This document shows, one piece after another, positions 8,329 through 17,479 of a stretch of 64,000 nucleotides of DNA. Source of the DNA: Paenibacillus sediminis (lineage in GTDB: Bacteria > Bacillota > Bacilli > Paenibacillales > Paenibacillaceae); the NCBI RefSeq assembly GCF_017873765.1, contig NZ_JAGGKP010000005.1:124001-188000 (forward strand), in the 5' to 3' direction. The position numbers and the translations under genes are program-made. The notes under the pieces were generated by a model. That model did not search any database. It had not been told where the DNA came from and saw only the letters and a list, made by a program, of their open reading frames with translations. How positions within the stretch are numbered: position 1 is the stretch's first letter; every line of letters begins with the position of its first letter.

Positions 8329-9143
8329 CGAAGTGGATACAGGCGGCCACGGCCGCTTTTCAATTTCTTTCTCGGTTCCCAGTCAAGGCTGAACTCGAAT
8401 TTACACCAGAGTTGTTAAAGAGAAGTGTGAAGTTCTATCCGCTTGTCGGAGCATCGATCGGACTTGTCGTATGGCTCGTAGGATTCGGTTTTTCATTAAT
8501 TATGCCGTCTCTTTCCGCTGCGGTGTTGACACTCATCTTGTGGGTGTGGCTCACAGGCGGACTTCATTTAGACGGCTTGATGGACACGGCGGATGCGCTG
8601 CTTAGCTATCGTTCCCGTGACAAAATGCTGGAAATTATGAAGGACAGCCGTGTCGGCGCTATGGGTGTTATTGCGTGTGTGTTGCTTCTGCTCATGAAAG
8701 TGTCACTTCTAGACAGCATTATAGAACAGAAATGGGGATCAGGTGCGTTCTTGCTGCCGATGATTTGGAGCCGCTCGTTTATGGGATATGCAATGAATCG
8801 CTGGCCGATGGCAAGACAGGGAGAGGGACTTGCGGGTCAATTTCGTAATTTAGGAACGAAGCAGGTGCTGCTATCGATAGGCATCGCCGTTTTTCTTTCC
8901 GTCCTATTTATTTGGATTGGGATTAGGTTAGGGTTTGGAAGCGAGAAATGGAGCGCAGAGATTGCAATTTTATGTATTATGCCTGTTATATGCTTGGGTG
9001 TTGGAACGCTATTTGCAAGTCGGATGAGTGCTAGACTGGGCGGTCTGACAGGCGATACATATGGAGCGCTTAATGAACTGTTAGAAGCTGTGCTGCTGCT
9101 GTTTTGTGTTATTACTATGCACATCATTCAAATTTATGGATAG
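8325..9143 (+). CDS. cobS: adenosylcobinamide-GDP ribazoletransferase (cobalamin synthase)
   Basis: Integral membrane enzyme joining AdoCbi-GDP and alpha-ribazole(-phosphate) to give cobalamin (phosphate). The 272-residue protein has FQFLSRFPVKAEL at the N-terminus, the GGLHLDGLMDTADAL motif with acidic Mg-binding residues and the following DSRVGAMG segment, and six or so membrane helices. It is the last gene of the B12 operon; a strong terminator follows. No corrin-ring synthesis genes are present, so this locus supports uptake and salvage of corrinoids. Confidence 0.95.
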   Translation: MTKWIQAATAAFQFLSRFPVKAELEFTPELLKRSVKFYPLVGASIGLVVWLVGFGFSLIMPSLSAAVLTLILWVWLTGGLHLDGLMDTADALLSYRSRDKMLEIMKDSRVGAMGVIACVLLLLMKVSLLDSIIEQKWGSGAFLLPMIWSRSFMGYAMNRWPMARQGEGLAGQFRNLGTKQVLLSIGIAVFLSVLFIWIGIRLGFGSEKWSAEIAILCIMPVICLGVGTLFASRMSARLGGLTGDTYGALNELLEAVLLLFCVITMHIIQIYG

Positions 9144-9212
9144 TGGGGTTATGTTCACGGAAAGCCATACGCGAATATGAGTGATGTATTAGATAATGTG
9201 ATAGAAATAAAT

Positions 9213-9268
9213 AAATCCCTATGAACCAGAGATGATATATTAGCTCTGGTTCATAGGGATTTTTATTC
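9213..9268. terminator. bidirectional intrinsic terminator, cobS / chemoreceptor
   Basis: A perfect 19-base stem (9213-9231 with 9244-9262) with a 12-base loop; T-rich on both strands. It separates the plus-strand B12 operon from the convergent chemoreceptor gene. Confidence 0.9.
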
Positions 9269-9298
9269 GTTAATTGAAACTTAAATCTTTTTAATCAA

Positions 9299-10996
9299 TT
9301 AAATTTTAAATTTGCCTACGGCTTCTTGCAAGGAGATCGCTTGTTTATGGAGATGCTCTACAGTTGCTTTATGTCCTTCCATTTCTTGAAGCTGAGCTTC
9401 GGAAGTGGACGCGATCTCTTGAATGCTCTCTAGAGACTTAGCCGTAATTTGAGCCGTTTCTTCTACAGAGGCACTGACTTCCTGTGCGCCAGCAGATACT
9501 TGCTGAGTTGCAGAAGATACGGACATAATTTTTTGATTTACATCTTGGATCAGCTGTACAAGCTCATTGAAGGCTTGACCTGCTTCTTGAACGATGTTCG
9601 CACCAGCATGCACCTCAGTATTTACTTGATTCATACTATTTACGTTCGCGATCGCTTCTTCTTGGATGAGTTGCAGGTATTCAGCGATTTGTTGAGTTGC
9701 TGTTCTGGATTGATCGGACAGTTTTCTAACTTCGGCGGCGACTACAGCAAATCCTTTACCGTGTTCACCAGCTCGTGTTGCTTCGATAGAAGCGTTCAGG
9801 GCAAGCATTTGGATTTGTTTCGTAATCTCGGCAATTATTTTCACAACTTCACCAATCGATTGAGCACGTTCATTCATCGCTTCAACATATTGCATCGATT
9901 GTTTAGCTGCATTCTCAACAAGGAGCATTTGATCTACTGCATTTTGAGCAAGCTTATTACCGGTAGTTGCCTCTTCAGAAGCTTTACTGATTTGTGAGGA
10001 TACATCTGTTGAAGCGGAAGCAATATGTTGGATACCTTGAGTAATTTCTTCCATCGCCCGAGCATTTTCGGTTGAGGAGGATGCGATGGATGCACTTCCT
10101 TTTTCAATTTCTAATGTAGCAGCCGTTGATCCTTCGATGATTTGACCCATTGTATTCACACGGCTCATTAAGTCATCAGAGCCTTGAACAACTTCATTTG
10201 ATGTCGAAAGAACTTGAGCAATCATTTGTTTGAGATTATCCGTCATTGTCTGGAAGCTGGTAGCTAGCTGAGCGACTTCATCTCTGCCTTTAATTTTTAT
10301 ATTTTCCGTTAAATCGCCATGCGCCATTTTCTTCGTATGTTGAGCTAGAGAGATGATTGGGCGTATAATGCGTCTGCTGTTTAAATAAGCGACTACGAGA
10401 CCAAGGATGATAACTGCTAATGTAATAGCAATGCTGATGATCAGCATTTGACTTTTCTGATCAGCGATAAAGCCGGCATCTAGATCAGCAGCTATAACAA
10501 GTGAAGTGCCCGAAACACCAAAAAATGCTGTCTTATGCACTCCAAAGTCATCTGAATAAACATCCGTAATATGTATTTCTCCTTTAGCTGCTTCTTTCAT
10601 CGCATTTAAAGCTTCCGGGTCTTTGACTTCATCTTTTACCTTCAGTGAAGAACCGGTATTTGTAACGACAACGACAGCTTTGTCTTGTTGTAAATCGGCG
10701 ATATAGATATTAGATAAATTATGTTGCTTTAGTTTATCTGACAGAAAGTACTCTACTTTTGAAGTAGATCCATCATTTCCCTTCTGAGCTTGGACCGTGT
10801 CTGATGTGTTCAGAGTGTCATGAATGTCTTTTACACTATTTTGCAGTGTCATGTCCATCTGCGGAAGAACATATTCGCTAATAATGTTCGTAGATGTGAC
10901 ATAGTTGTACACGCTGAAAAGTGCTGAGGATAGAACGATGAAAATAACAAAAGTAGACATGAATTTAATGCTAATGGACCGACTGTTACGAAACAT
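9299..10996 (-). CDS. methyl-accepting chemotaxis protein
   Basis: A 565-residue chemoreceptor. One membrane helix lies near residues 11-31, an extracellular sensor region of about 150 residues follows, then a second helix near 183-204 and a HAMP domain ([21 protein letters not shown], about 207-260). The cytoplasmic signalling coiled coil has the hairpin tip [24 protein letters not shown]...[15 protein letters not shown]. The ligand is not predictable. No che genes are nearby, so it feeds a chemotaxis system encoded elsewhere. A GAGGAGGG ribosome site precedes the ATG. Confidence 0.93.
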   Translation of the reverse strand: MFRNSRSISIKFMSTFVIFIVLSSALFSVYNYVTSTNIISEYVLPQMDMTLQNSVKDIHDTLNTSDTVQAQKGNDGSTSKVEYFLSDKLKQHNLSNIYIADLQQDKAVVVVTNTGSSLKVKDEVKDPEALNAMKEAAKGEIHITDVYSDDFGVHKTAFFGVSGTSLVIAADLDAGFIADQKSQMLIISIAITLAVIILGLVVAYLNSRRIIRPIISLAQHTKKMAHGDLTENIKIKGRDEVAQLATSFQTMTDNLKQMIAQVLSTSNEVVQGSDDLMSRVNTMGQIIEGSTAATLEIEKGSASIASSSTENARAMEEITQGIQHIASASTDVSSQISKASEEATTGNKLAQNAVDQMLLVENAAKQSMQYVEAMNERAQSIGEVVKIIAEITKQIQMLALNASIEATRAGEHGKGFAVVAAEVRKLSDQSRTATQQIAEYLQLIQEEAIANVNSMNQVNTEVHAGANIVQEAGQAFNELVQLIQDVNQKIMSVSSATQQVSAGAQEVSASVEETAQITAKSLESIQEIASTSEAQLQEMEGHKATVEHLHKQAISLQEAVGKFKI

Positions 10997-11058
10997 TTGT
11001 AGTTACCCTCCTCATTTAGTAGAAACAAATAATAGATATTCTTACCACAGAAACGAAC

Positions 11059-11070
11059 ACCAATATTGGT
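11059..11070. promoter_or_regulatory. 12-base palindrome upstream of the chemoreceptor gene
   Basis: ACCAATATTGGT is a perfect palindrome. On the minus strand it follows a possible TTCAAA / TAAAAT promoter pair, so it could be an operator for the chemoreceptor gene. No regulator is assigned. Confidence 0.35.
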
Positions 11071-11186
11071 ATATTTTACATGAATCGACACCTTTTTGAA
11101 CAGTGGTAATTTTCATGTTATGGAAAAAAATTCAATATTCATGAAAAATTCATAAATTCACACCTGAATAATAGGGTTAAAAAGCC

Positions 11187-11215
11187 GTGACATAGATCTT
11201 GAATTTATGTTACAT
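11187..11215 (+). promoter_or_regulatory. probable promoter of the preQ1 leader
   Basis: GTGACA at 11187-11192 and TTACAT at 11210-11215 with 17 bases between them. The predicted start near 11222 leaves a leader of about 40 bases before the preQ1 aptamer. Confidence 0.5.
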
Positions 11216-11260
11216 TAGTACATGTTTTGCTCTGGAACGTCGGACTTTTCGCAGCAGAAC

Positions 11261-11300
11261 CGCGGTTCGAAAGCCATCCCGCGTTATCAAAACTAGGAGG
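11261..11300 (+). promoter_or_regulatory. preQ1-I riboswitch, translational type
   Basis: CGCGG (11261-11265) pairs with CCGCG (11279-11283), enclosing an aptamer-sized loop. An A-rich tail then reads TTATCAAAACTAGGAGG, where the family's conserved AAC-A segment runs directly into the AGGAGG ribosome site (11295-11300). This matches the compact H-type pseudoknot plan of preQ1-I riboswitches in which ligand binding hides the Shine-Dalgarno sequence. The downstream gene belongs to a queuosine-precursor transporter family, which independently supports the call. Confidence 0.85.
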
Positions 11301-11308
11301 GGATTTTT

Positions 11309-11842
11309 ATGTTTAATTTTACTTGGGGCGTTTTATTCGTACTTGTGAACTTTACGTTCTTTCTCATTTGTTATCGTCTTTTCGGTAAAAATGGCTTATA
11401 CGCTTGGATTGGCGTCGCTACGGTTATTGCCAATATTCAAGTCGCGAAAACGATTGAGATGTTCGGAATCGTTATGACGCTTGGCAATACAATGTACGTC
11501 AGCTTGTATTCAACAAGTGACCTGCTGAATGAAAAGTATGGCCGGCAGGAAGCAAGAAAGGCTGTATGGTTTGGTTTCTTCACGCTCATTATGACAACCG
11601 TTATTATGCAGATGGTTATTAAATTTCAGCCACAGCAGACAGACATCGCTCAATCGTCATTAGAGAATATTTTCGGACTCATTCCACGGCTTGCATTAGG
11701 CAGTCTGACAGCTTACTTCGTGAGTCAGTTTCTTGATGTTCGTCTCTACAGCTTAATTCGCACATATTATCCGAAGCGCCATCAATTTTTGGATACGGAC
11801 AAATGGAAGTACCATGATCAGTTCGTTTGTAGATACGCTTAA
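11309..11842 (+). pseudogene. queuosine-precursor transporter (YhhQ/VUT family), frameshifted and 3'-truncated
   Basis: The first 160 codons encode a multi-helix membrane protein of the YhhQ/VUT family, with the typical TMYVSLYSTSDLLNEKYGRQEARKAV and ALGSLTAYFVSQFLDVRLYSLIR segments. After residue 160 the frame drifts into an unrelated tail ending at 11842. Removing one T from the T5 run at 11786-11790 would instead read FWIRTNGSTMISSFVDTL, matching the family's conserved C-terminal motif (R-N-G-S-T-M-x-S-x-x-D-T-L). Even in that frame the last two or so helices after DTL are missing. The gene therefore looks inactivated by a frameshift and a deletion, although its preQ1 riboswitch and ribosome site remain intact. 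A shortened functional product cannot be ruled out. Confidence 0.75.
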
Positions 11843-11996
11843 CACGACCAGAAAGCAATGGAACTTAAAAAAGATGACTCCGGCAGCTTACCGAAGTCAT
11901 CTCATCGCTGCGTAGATAGCAGCATCTCTTTTTATTAAACTGTCTACTTTATTGAGTGCAGTTCAATTATCAGACCCTCTATCTTTTTTTAATTGT

Positions 11997-12509
11997 CTAT
12001 ACCCACAAATTGTAATGCTCTTTCATGTTTTCTTTCGTAATCTTTCTCTTTTGCAAAATACTGCTCGGAACCATATTGTTGTACTTGATTATTTTTTGAT
12101 TAATATTATTTAGCTCCGTTTCAATGACGTTCTGATCATTGGTCTCTATCGATAAAAGTTTGGCTATCTGATCTCTTATTTCATGTTGTAAAGCTAACCA
12201 ATTCGGTAATACATTTGCATTTTTGAGTGTGCTGTTTAGAACATCCCCGGAGCTGATGTCTATAGGTTTTCCTTTTCCAGGTAAATTGTCAAAGGCTCCT
12301 TTTTTCATTTGATCATTTAACATTTCGCCTACAATACTATCTATTGAAAAACCTTGCCAATACTGTTTTGGTTGCTCTATAGAATCATTGTTTTCGGGTT
12401 CAAGAGCAAGTTCTGTCTGAGATAAAGAGGAATTCAATGGGGTTGGAGTAATTTCGCCTTGGTTTGTAGCCGAAATCTTCTTATTTTTTCGCTTTGACCA
12501 AAAAAACAT
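11997..12509 (-). CDS. DUF1992 (DnaJ-C28-like) domain protein
   Basis: A 170-residue soluble protein. The N-terminal 50 residues are a low-complexity, Lys/Asn/Gln-rich lead (MFFWSKRKNKKISATNQ). Residues about 52-120 form the DUF1992 domain, with VGEMLNDQMKKGAFDNLPGKGKPID and NVLPNWLALQHEIRDQIAKL. The domain occurs in bacterial proteins of unknown role and in the eukaryotic DNAJC28 protein; no J domain is present here. A ribosome site (GGGGGTG) precedes the ATG. The function is unknown. Confidence 0.82.
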   Translation of the reverse strand: MFFWSKRKNKKISATNQGEITPTPLNSSLSQTELALEPENNDSIEQPKQYWQGFSIDSIVGEMLNDQMKKGAFDNLPGKGKPIDISSGDVLNSTLKNANVLPNWLALQHEIRDQIAKLLSIETNDQNVIETELNNINQKIIKYNNMVPSSILQKRKITKENMKEHYNLWV

Positions 12510-12542
12510 TTCATCACCCCCAATACATCCCTTTGTATTTTG

Positions 12543-13628
12543 TTAACCGATAACAGTTAGTTCTTTAGGATAAGAAGTTAAGACTTCAATGCCTGATTCG
12601 GTAACAAGTACATCATCCTCAATGCGTACACCGCCTCGTCCCTGTACATAAATTCCCGGTTCAATCGTGAATACCATTCCAGGTTTTAAAAGGTCACTAT
12701 TTTTGCTATGGACAGAGGGATACTCATGTACGTCCATACCAAGTCCATGGCCAAGCCGGTGCATGAAATAAGGTCCGTACCCAGCATTTTCAATGAGATT
12801 TCGGGCAGCAAGGTCAATGGATGCAAAGCTTACATTTGGTTTCACAGCATGAATGGCCTGTTCATTCGCAGCTAGAACAGTATTGTAAATCGCAACTAGC
12901 TCATCATTAATGTCGCCAACTGCAAAGGTGCGTGTAATGTCGGAAGCATAGCCGTTTGCATATACCCCAATATCAAACATAATGAACTCTCCCGGCTGTA
13001 CTTTACGTGTACCAGGCACACCATGCGGCAGCGCCGTTTTCTCGCCAGTCAGTACCATGGTGTCAAAGGAAGGACCGTCTGCTCCAAGTTTTTTCATTAA
13101 ATACTCAATTTCAGCAACCAATTCAACTTCCGCAACACCAGTCTTCACGCGGGATACGCTTTGTCTGAGCACTTCTTCAATCAAATTCACGGCATGCTTC
13201 ATCCGATTTACTTCTTCAGGAGATTTAAGAACGCGCATATCGCGAAGCCAAGGACCGATGTCTATGTAGCTGTTAACGTTCAACACTTCTTGCAGCGCTT
13301 CATAACGAACTACGGATAAATGGTCTTTTTCAATACCAAGGTTCTCAAGCACGCTCGGAAGTTGTTGCTTCAATAATTCATAAGGGTGGTCCGTATCGGT
13401 ATGAGTCACAATTTTAGTCACGCTAGATGATGCATGAGCTGCTTCAGCATCCAATGCGGGAACAATGAGAACAGGTTCTTTGTCTAACTGTAACACAAGA
13501 CCTAAGAAACGTTCGTGCGGGTCACTGGCAAAACCAGTTAAATAATAGACATGTTTAGGATCGGTAATTAACAGCGCTTGAACGTTGTTGTCATTCATGT
13601 ATTGTGTGAGTGTTTGCAAGCGATTCAT
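12543..13628 (-). CDS. M24-family Xaa-Pro aminopeptidase/dipeptidase
   Basis: A 361-residue cytosolic metallopeptidase that removes residues next to proline. An N-terminal creatinase-like domain (about 1-125, with DPKHVYYLTGFASDPHERFL) precedes the pita-bread catalytic domain. Metal-ligand blocks seen are FDIGVYANGYASDITRTFAVGD (two Asp), HRLGHGLGMDVHEYP (His), TIEPGIY (Glu) and VRIEDDVLVT (Glu). I use the ATG at 13628 because the upstream in-frame ATG abuts its only GG-rich ribosome site, whereas this one lies 11 bases beyond it. PepQ/YqhT-type enzymes are the closest recognised relatives. Confidence 0.9.
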   Translation of the reverse strand: MNRLQTLTQYMNDNNVQALLITDPKHVYYLTGFASDPHERFLGLVLQLDKEPVLIVPALDAEAAHASSSVTKIVTHTDTDHPYELLKQQLPSVLENLGIEKDHLSVVRYEALQEVLNVNSYIDIGPWLRDMRVLKSPEEVNRMKHAVNLIEEVLRQSVSRVKTGVAEVELVAEIEYLMKKLGADGPSFDTMVLTGEKTALPHGVPGTRKVQPGEFIMFDIGVYANGYASDITRTFAVGDINDELVAIYNTVLAANEQAIHAVKPNVSFASIDLAARNLIENAGYGPYFMHRLGHGLGMDVHEYPSVHSKNSDLLKPGMVFTIEPGIYVQGRGGVRIEDDVLVTESGIEVLTSYPKELTVIG

Positions 13629-13801
13629 GATCAAGATCATCCTTTCTAAGGAAAGACAATTATTTAATCGATAATTTATAAAAAAGGTTCATGTTTATCG
13701 TACTAGAGATTAAATGGTGATGCAAACCGAGTGGTATATGTATGGAAGCTGGAATAATTGGGACAATAATTCAAGGAAATACGCTTAAGGCGGTGTAATA
13801 G

Positions 13802-14473
13802 ATGGGGTTACTCGATAAACTCTTTGGCAATTCCAATGAAAAGGGGAACAAATCGATGTCTAATGTGAACTTAGCCATTATTTACTACAGCTCAACAGGA
13901 ACAAACTATCAGCTTGCTGAATGGGCTGCTGAAGGTGGAAGAGAAGCTGGTGCACAAGTGAAGGTACTTAAAGTTCCAGAACTTGCTCCGCAAGCTGCTA
14001 TTGATTCGAATCCGGCTTGGAAAGCGCATGTGGAGAAGACGAGAAATGTACCTGGAGCTACAAATGAAGATTTAGAGTGGGCGGATGCGATCATTTTCAG
14101 TGTCCCAACCAGGTTCGGCAACATCCCTTCTCAAATGAAGCAGTTTTTAGATACAAAAGGCGGGATGTGGGCACAAGGCAAACTTGCGAACAAGGTCGTC
14201 AGTGCCATGTCCAGCACAAGCAACCTGCACGGTGGACATGAAGCGACGATTTTGTCTTTATATACCTCAATGTATCATTGGGGCGCGATTGTTGCCGCTC
14301 CTGGTTATACGGATGCGGTTGCATTCGCAGCTGGAGGCAATCCTTACGGTACTAGTGTAACAGTAGGTGAAGATGGTAAAATGAAAGAAGATGCGCGCGG
14401 TGGAGTTATCCACCAAGCCAAACGAACCGTAACCGTTGCAAAATGGGTGAAGGCAGGACTAGGACAGCAGTAA
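13802..14473 (+). CDS. wrbA: WrbA-type NAD(P)H:quinone oxidoreductase
   Basis: Flavodoxin-fold enzyme that reduces quinones by two electrons with FMN, protecting against redox cycling. The FMN phosphate loop YYSSTGTNYQLAEWA is near residues 28-42, and the WADAIIFSVPTRFGNIPSQMKQFLD and GGHEATILSLYTSMYHWG segments are typical of WrbA. The product is 223 residues from 13802. A second start at 13856 (codon 19, preceded by AAGGGGA at good spacing) would remove an atypical 18-residue lead and may be the real one. A strong terminator follows. Confidence 0.9.
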   Translation: MGLLDKLFGNSNEKGNKSMSNVNLAIIYYSSTGTNYQLAEWAAEGGREAGAQVKVLKVPELAPQAAIDSNPAWKAHVEKTRNVPGATNEDLEWADAIIFSVPTRFGNIPSQMKQFLDTKGGMWAQGKLANKVVSAMSSTSNLHGGHEATILSLYTSMYHWGAIVAAPGYTDAVAFAAGGNPYGTSVTVGEDGKMKEDARGGVIHQAKRTVTVAKWVKAGLGQQ

Positions 14474-14481
14474 AATGAACA

Positions 14482-14521
14482 AAAGGATCACTTTCCTGAT
14501 CAGGGAGGTGATCCTTTCTTA
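14482..14521 (+). terminator. intrinsic terminator after wrbA
   Basis: AAAGGATCAC (14482-14491) pairs with GTGATCCTTT (14508-14517); the loop itself contains the palindrome CCTGATCAGG. A T-rich run follows. Confidence 0.8.
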
Positions 14522-14619
14522 TTTCCTGGGAAAACTCAATTAATTATAAATAAACGTAAGCAAGGTGGAATATAAGATGAATAGAGATATCATTATATCG
14601 TTCAGAGGAGCTGAATAGG

Positions 14620-15522
14620 ATGAGTTTATCACAAAGGCTTGGGTACAGTTCTGCCGATCGACTGCTTATTATTAATGGTGATGATTATGGGATGTGTCAC
14701 GCTAATAACAGAGCTATTCAGGGACTATTATCGGAAGGAATTATCTCATCGGCTACTGTAATGATGCCCTGTACTTGGGCTAAAGAAGCTGTAACGTGGG
14801 CTGCTTCCCATCCTCAGTATGATGTAGGGGTTCATCTCACGTTCACGAGCGAATGGGAGTCCTATAAATGGGGACCTGTAACGAGAAATGGTGAAGTCTC
14901 TTCGCTCATTACTGAAGAAGGATATTTTCCACAAGATAGCAAGACATTCGAGCTCTCCGCAGATGAAGAAGAAGTGAGGGCCGAGATTATTCATCAAATT
15001 GAACTCGCGATACAAATGGGGCTGAATCCTACTCATTTGGATAACCATATGGGAAGTTTATATGGCCTCGCTACGGGCCGAGATTTTTTAGAAATCGTGT
15101 TTGATATATGCGCAAGCTATGGTCTTCCGTTTCGAATGCCTCGAAATATCGATATTGGAATCGATGTTCCTTCGGAAATGGCGGAGATTGCGAAACTGCG
15201 CGCACAGCAGGCGGATGAGAAAGGAGTAATCATTCTCGATTATTTGTTAGGTCTCCCTTTTCAAGAGGTTGAAGGCGAGACGTATGAAACGTTTAGATAT
15301 AGCATGGCCTCGCTGCTGCATTCCTTAAAACCTGGTGTATCGGAAATTATTCTTCATCCTTCAGTCGTGACTGACGAACTGCAAGCAATTAACCCCCACT
15401 TTAAAAAGAGAGGAATGGAATTTGAGCTCTTCCGCGATCCATTTATTAAGCAAGTGATAAAAGAAGAAGGCATTCACATGATTCGCTGGAGAGACTTGCG
15501 AGATCTGCAGAGAGAAGGCTAG
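14620..15522 (+). CDS. ChbG/YdjC-family carbohydrate deacetylase
   Basis: A 300-residue protein of the YdjC/ChbG/HpnK deacetylase family, which removes acetyl groups from amino sugars such as chitooligosaccharides. The metal-site motif IINGDDYGMCHANN (Asp-Asp near residues 21-22), the GVHLTFTSEW segment and the PTHLDNHMGSLYG block (His near 140-144) are present, as is a late HPSVVTDEL histidine. No sugar transport or chitin genes are adjacent, so the substrate is open. An AGAGGAG ribosome site precedes the ATG. Confidence 0.88.
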   Translation: MSLSQRLGYSSADRLLIINGDDYGMCHANNRAIQGLLSEGIISSATVMMPCTWAKEAVTWAASHPQYDVGVHLTFTSEWESYKWGPVTRNGEVSSLITEEGYFPQDSKTFELSADEEEVRAEIIHQIELAIQMGLNPTHLDNHMGSLYGLATGRDFLEIVFDICASYGLPFRMPRNIDIGIDVPSEMAEIAKLRAQQADEKGVIILDYLLGLPFQEVEGETYETFRYSMASLLHSLKPGVSEIILHPSVVTDELQAINPHFKKRGMEFELFRDPFIKQVIKEEGIHMIRWRDLRDLQREG

Positions 15523-15529
15523 AAACCGG

Positions 15530-16795
15530 CTAGTTCAGAGGCAGAGTTACAACGAACTCGGTTCCGCGCCCGAGCATACTATCTACTCGAATATCTCCAC
15601 CATGCATTCTGACAATTTCAGATGCAATTGACAAGCCTAAACCTGTACCACTATGTTTCGAGTCTTCCGAAGATAAAGCTGAAGCTCTATTTCGTGTTCG
15701 TGGACTTTCTACTCGATAAAATCGCTCAAATATTTTTTGATGATGAATCTCATCAATTCCAGGTCCATTGTCTACGCAGCGAAGTATCGCTTCATTACTT
15801 GTCTGTTCTGCGATGAGTTTAATTTTCCCATGAGGCTGCGTGTATGCGATAGCATTATCTAATAATATTGTCAGCAGTTGAGTTATTTTAGCTGAATCAA
15901 CGTTGGCCACGATGGCTTTATTAGGAACGATTGCCTCTAAATGAAGCTGATGATTTCGCGCTAGTAAGCTGAATTTTTGTACGATTTCTTTCACCAACTC
16001 AGATAGATCAGTCTCATTTTTTTGTAGTATGTCTCCTTGGTCAGCGCGTGCTAATTGCAGCATTTGATTCACAATATAAGTCATTCTCTGAACCTCGTCT
16101 TGTAAATTATACAGCACCTGCTTCTCATAAGGCTGCATTCGCTCAGAACCTTCGGCCTGCAGAACATCTATTGCTGTTTGCATGACAGCAAGCGGACTTC
16201 TAAGCTCGTGAGATGCATCTGCGGTAAACCGTTTCTGTTTGTTCATCGCCTCTTTGATAGGTTGCATCGCCGTATCAGCCATTTTATAAGCAAGCACAGA
16301 ACAGACAGCTACGAATAAAATCGACATTCCAAACGACACAAACGCCCATAAATGGAGCAGTTGCTGCGCTTCTGTAATATTCAGCGCACCAACAAGCTGC
16401 TTCCCTTCAAGATTAGACGGTGACGATAGGAACAGCCAGTAGCTTTCACGGCCTTGGATATGAAGCTCTTTAAAAACAATTTGACTAGGCTTTAGAGCTC
16501 CTATCTGATGGATGGTATTTGTATTGAAATACATGGCTGCATATTTGCTTAATTGAATCATTTTACCATTCTTATCATTGATCCACCAAATTTGATTGTC
16601 GTCATCGTCTGGTGCAGTGAGATGTTCTCTTAAATCGTGATACTTATTCATAAGATTAGTTTTAAGCACGTTTTCTTGATCGTGACGGAGCACGATGTTT
16701 AGAACACTGTATGAAAGCAAGTTAAAAGCAAATAACGCGCCGATCATGACGAAAGTAAAACGTATTGTCAATCGTTTACGAGTGCTCCGAAACAT
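15530..16795 (-). CDS. membrane sensor histidine kinase
   Basis: Partner of the response regulator just upstream on the same strand. The 421-residue product has membrane helices near residues 12-34 and 160-182 that enclose an extracellular sensor, then an HisKA domain with ADASHELRSPLAVMQ (phospho-His near 197) and an ATPase domain with N, G1 (DNGPGIDEIHHQKIFERFYR) and G2 (GTGLGLSIASEIVRMHGG) boxes. I use the ATG at 16795 with a GGAGG site six bases away, giving a 20-base overlap with the regulator gene; the open frame extends 12 codons further. The signal is unknown. Confidence 0.93.
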   Translation of the reverse strand: MFRSTRKRLTIRFTFVMIGALFAFNLLSYSVLNIVLRHDQENVLKTNLMNKYHDLREHLTAPDDDDNQIWWINDKNGKMIQLSKYAAMYFNTNTIHQIGALKPSQIVFKELHIQGRESYWLFLSSPSNLEGKQLVGALNITEAQQLLHLWAFVSFGMSILFVAVCSVLAYKMADTAMQPIKEAMNKQKRFTADASHELRSPLAVMQTAIDVLQAEGSERMQPYEKQVLYNLQDEVQRMTYIVNQMLQLARADQGDILQKNETDLSELVKEIVQKFSLLARNHQLHLEAIVPNKAIVANVDSAKITQLLTILLDNAIAYTQPHGKIKLIAEQTSNEAILRCVDNGPGIDEIHHQKIFERFYRVESPRTRNRASALSSEDSKHSGTGLGLSIASEIVRMHGGDIRVDSMLGRGTEFVVTLPLN

Positions 16796-17459
16796 CGCGA
16801 ACCTCCAATCTGTAACCGACACCCCGCACATTTGATATTTTCCAGTGAGTTGGGACGGTTTCTAATTTTCTTCTTAGTAATTTGACGATTGCCTCTACGG
16901 CATTGGGACTCACTTCAACTTCGGTACCCCAGATTCTCTCGTACAGCATGTCCCTAGTGACCACATGTCCAAATCGTTTGAGTAAAATATCCAGTAATTG
17001 AAACTCACGAATCGTAAAGGAAACCGAGTTGTCATGTACTCTTAACGTACGTGTAGCAGCATCGATTCGTACATTTCCTAAAGGGACAGAACTATAATTT
17101 GATATTCTGCGATCAAGCGAACGCAGTCTTGCAGATAATTCGGCGTAGGTTACAGGCTTAACGACATAATCGTCAGCGCCTGTATCTAGGCCATTTAATT
17201 TATCGGAAAGCTCGTCCTTCGCCGTAAGCATAAGGATTCCTCCGTCGAACCCATTGTCCCGCAGTTTACGACAAACAGTTATCCCATCAAGTCCTGGCAT
17301 CATCCAATCCAGCAAAATTACATCGTAATCTCCTTGTAGTCCATAATCCAATGCATCGTCACCGCTCGCGACCCAATCGACGAGATGACCGTCTTTTTGA
17401 AGAAGATGGATTAACATATTAGCAAGACGACTGTCATCTTCAGCAAGCAGCAGCTTCAT
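16776..17459 (-). CDS. OmpR/PhoB-family response regulator
   Basis: A 227-residue DNA-binding regulator. The receiver domain has acidic residues E7-D8-D9, phospho-acceptor D51 (ILLDWMMPG) and the lysine in VVKPVTYAEL near 101. The winged-helix domain (about 128-222) contains FTIREFQLLDILLKRFGHVVTRDMLYERIWG and SNVRGVGYRLE. The gene overlaps the kinase by 20 bases and lies 20 bases after a DUF2231 gene, so the three may be co-transcribed. Confidence 0.93.
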   Translation of the reverse strand: MKLLLAEDDSRLANMLIHLLQKDGHLVDWVASGDDALDYGLQGDYDVILLDWMMPGLDGITVCRKLRDNGFDGGILMLTAKDELSDKLNGLDTGADDYVVKPVTYAELSARLRSLDRRISNYSSVPLGNVRIDAATRTLRVHDNSVSFTIREFQLLDILLKRFGHVVTRDMLYERIWGTEVEVSPNAVEAIVKLLRRKLETVPTHWKISNVRGVGYRLEVRDVSEHS

Positions 17460-17479
17460 GATAAAACCTCCAAAAGAGA

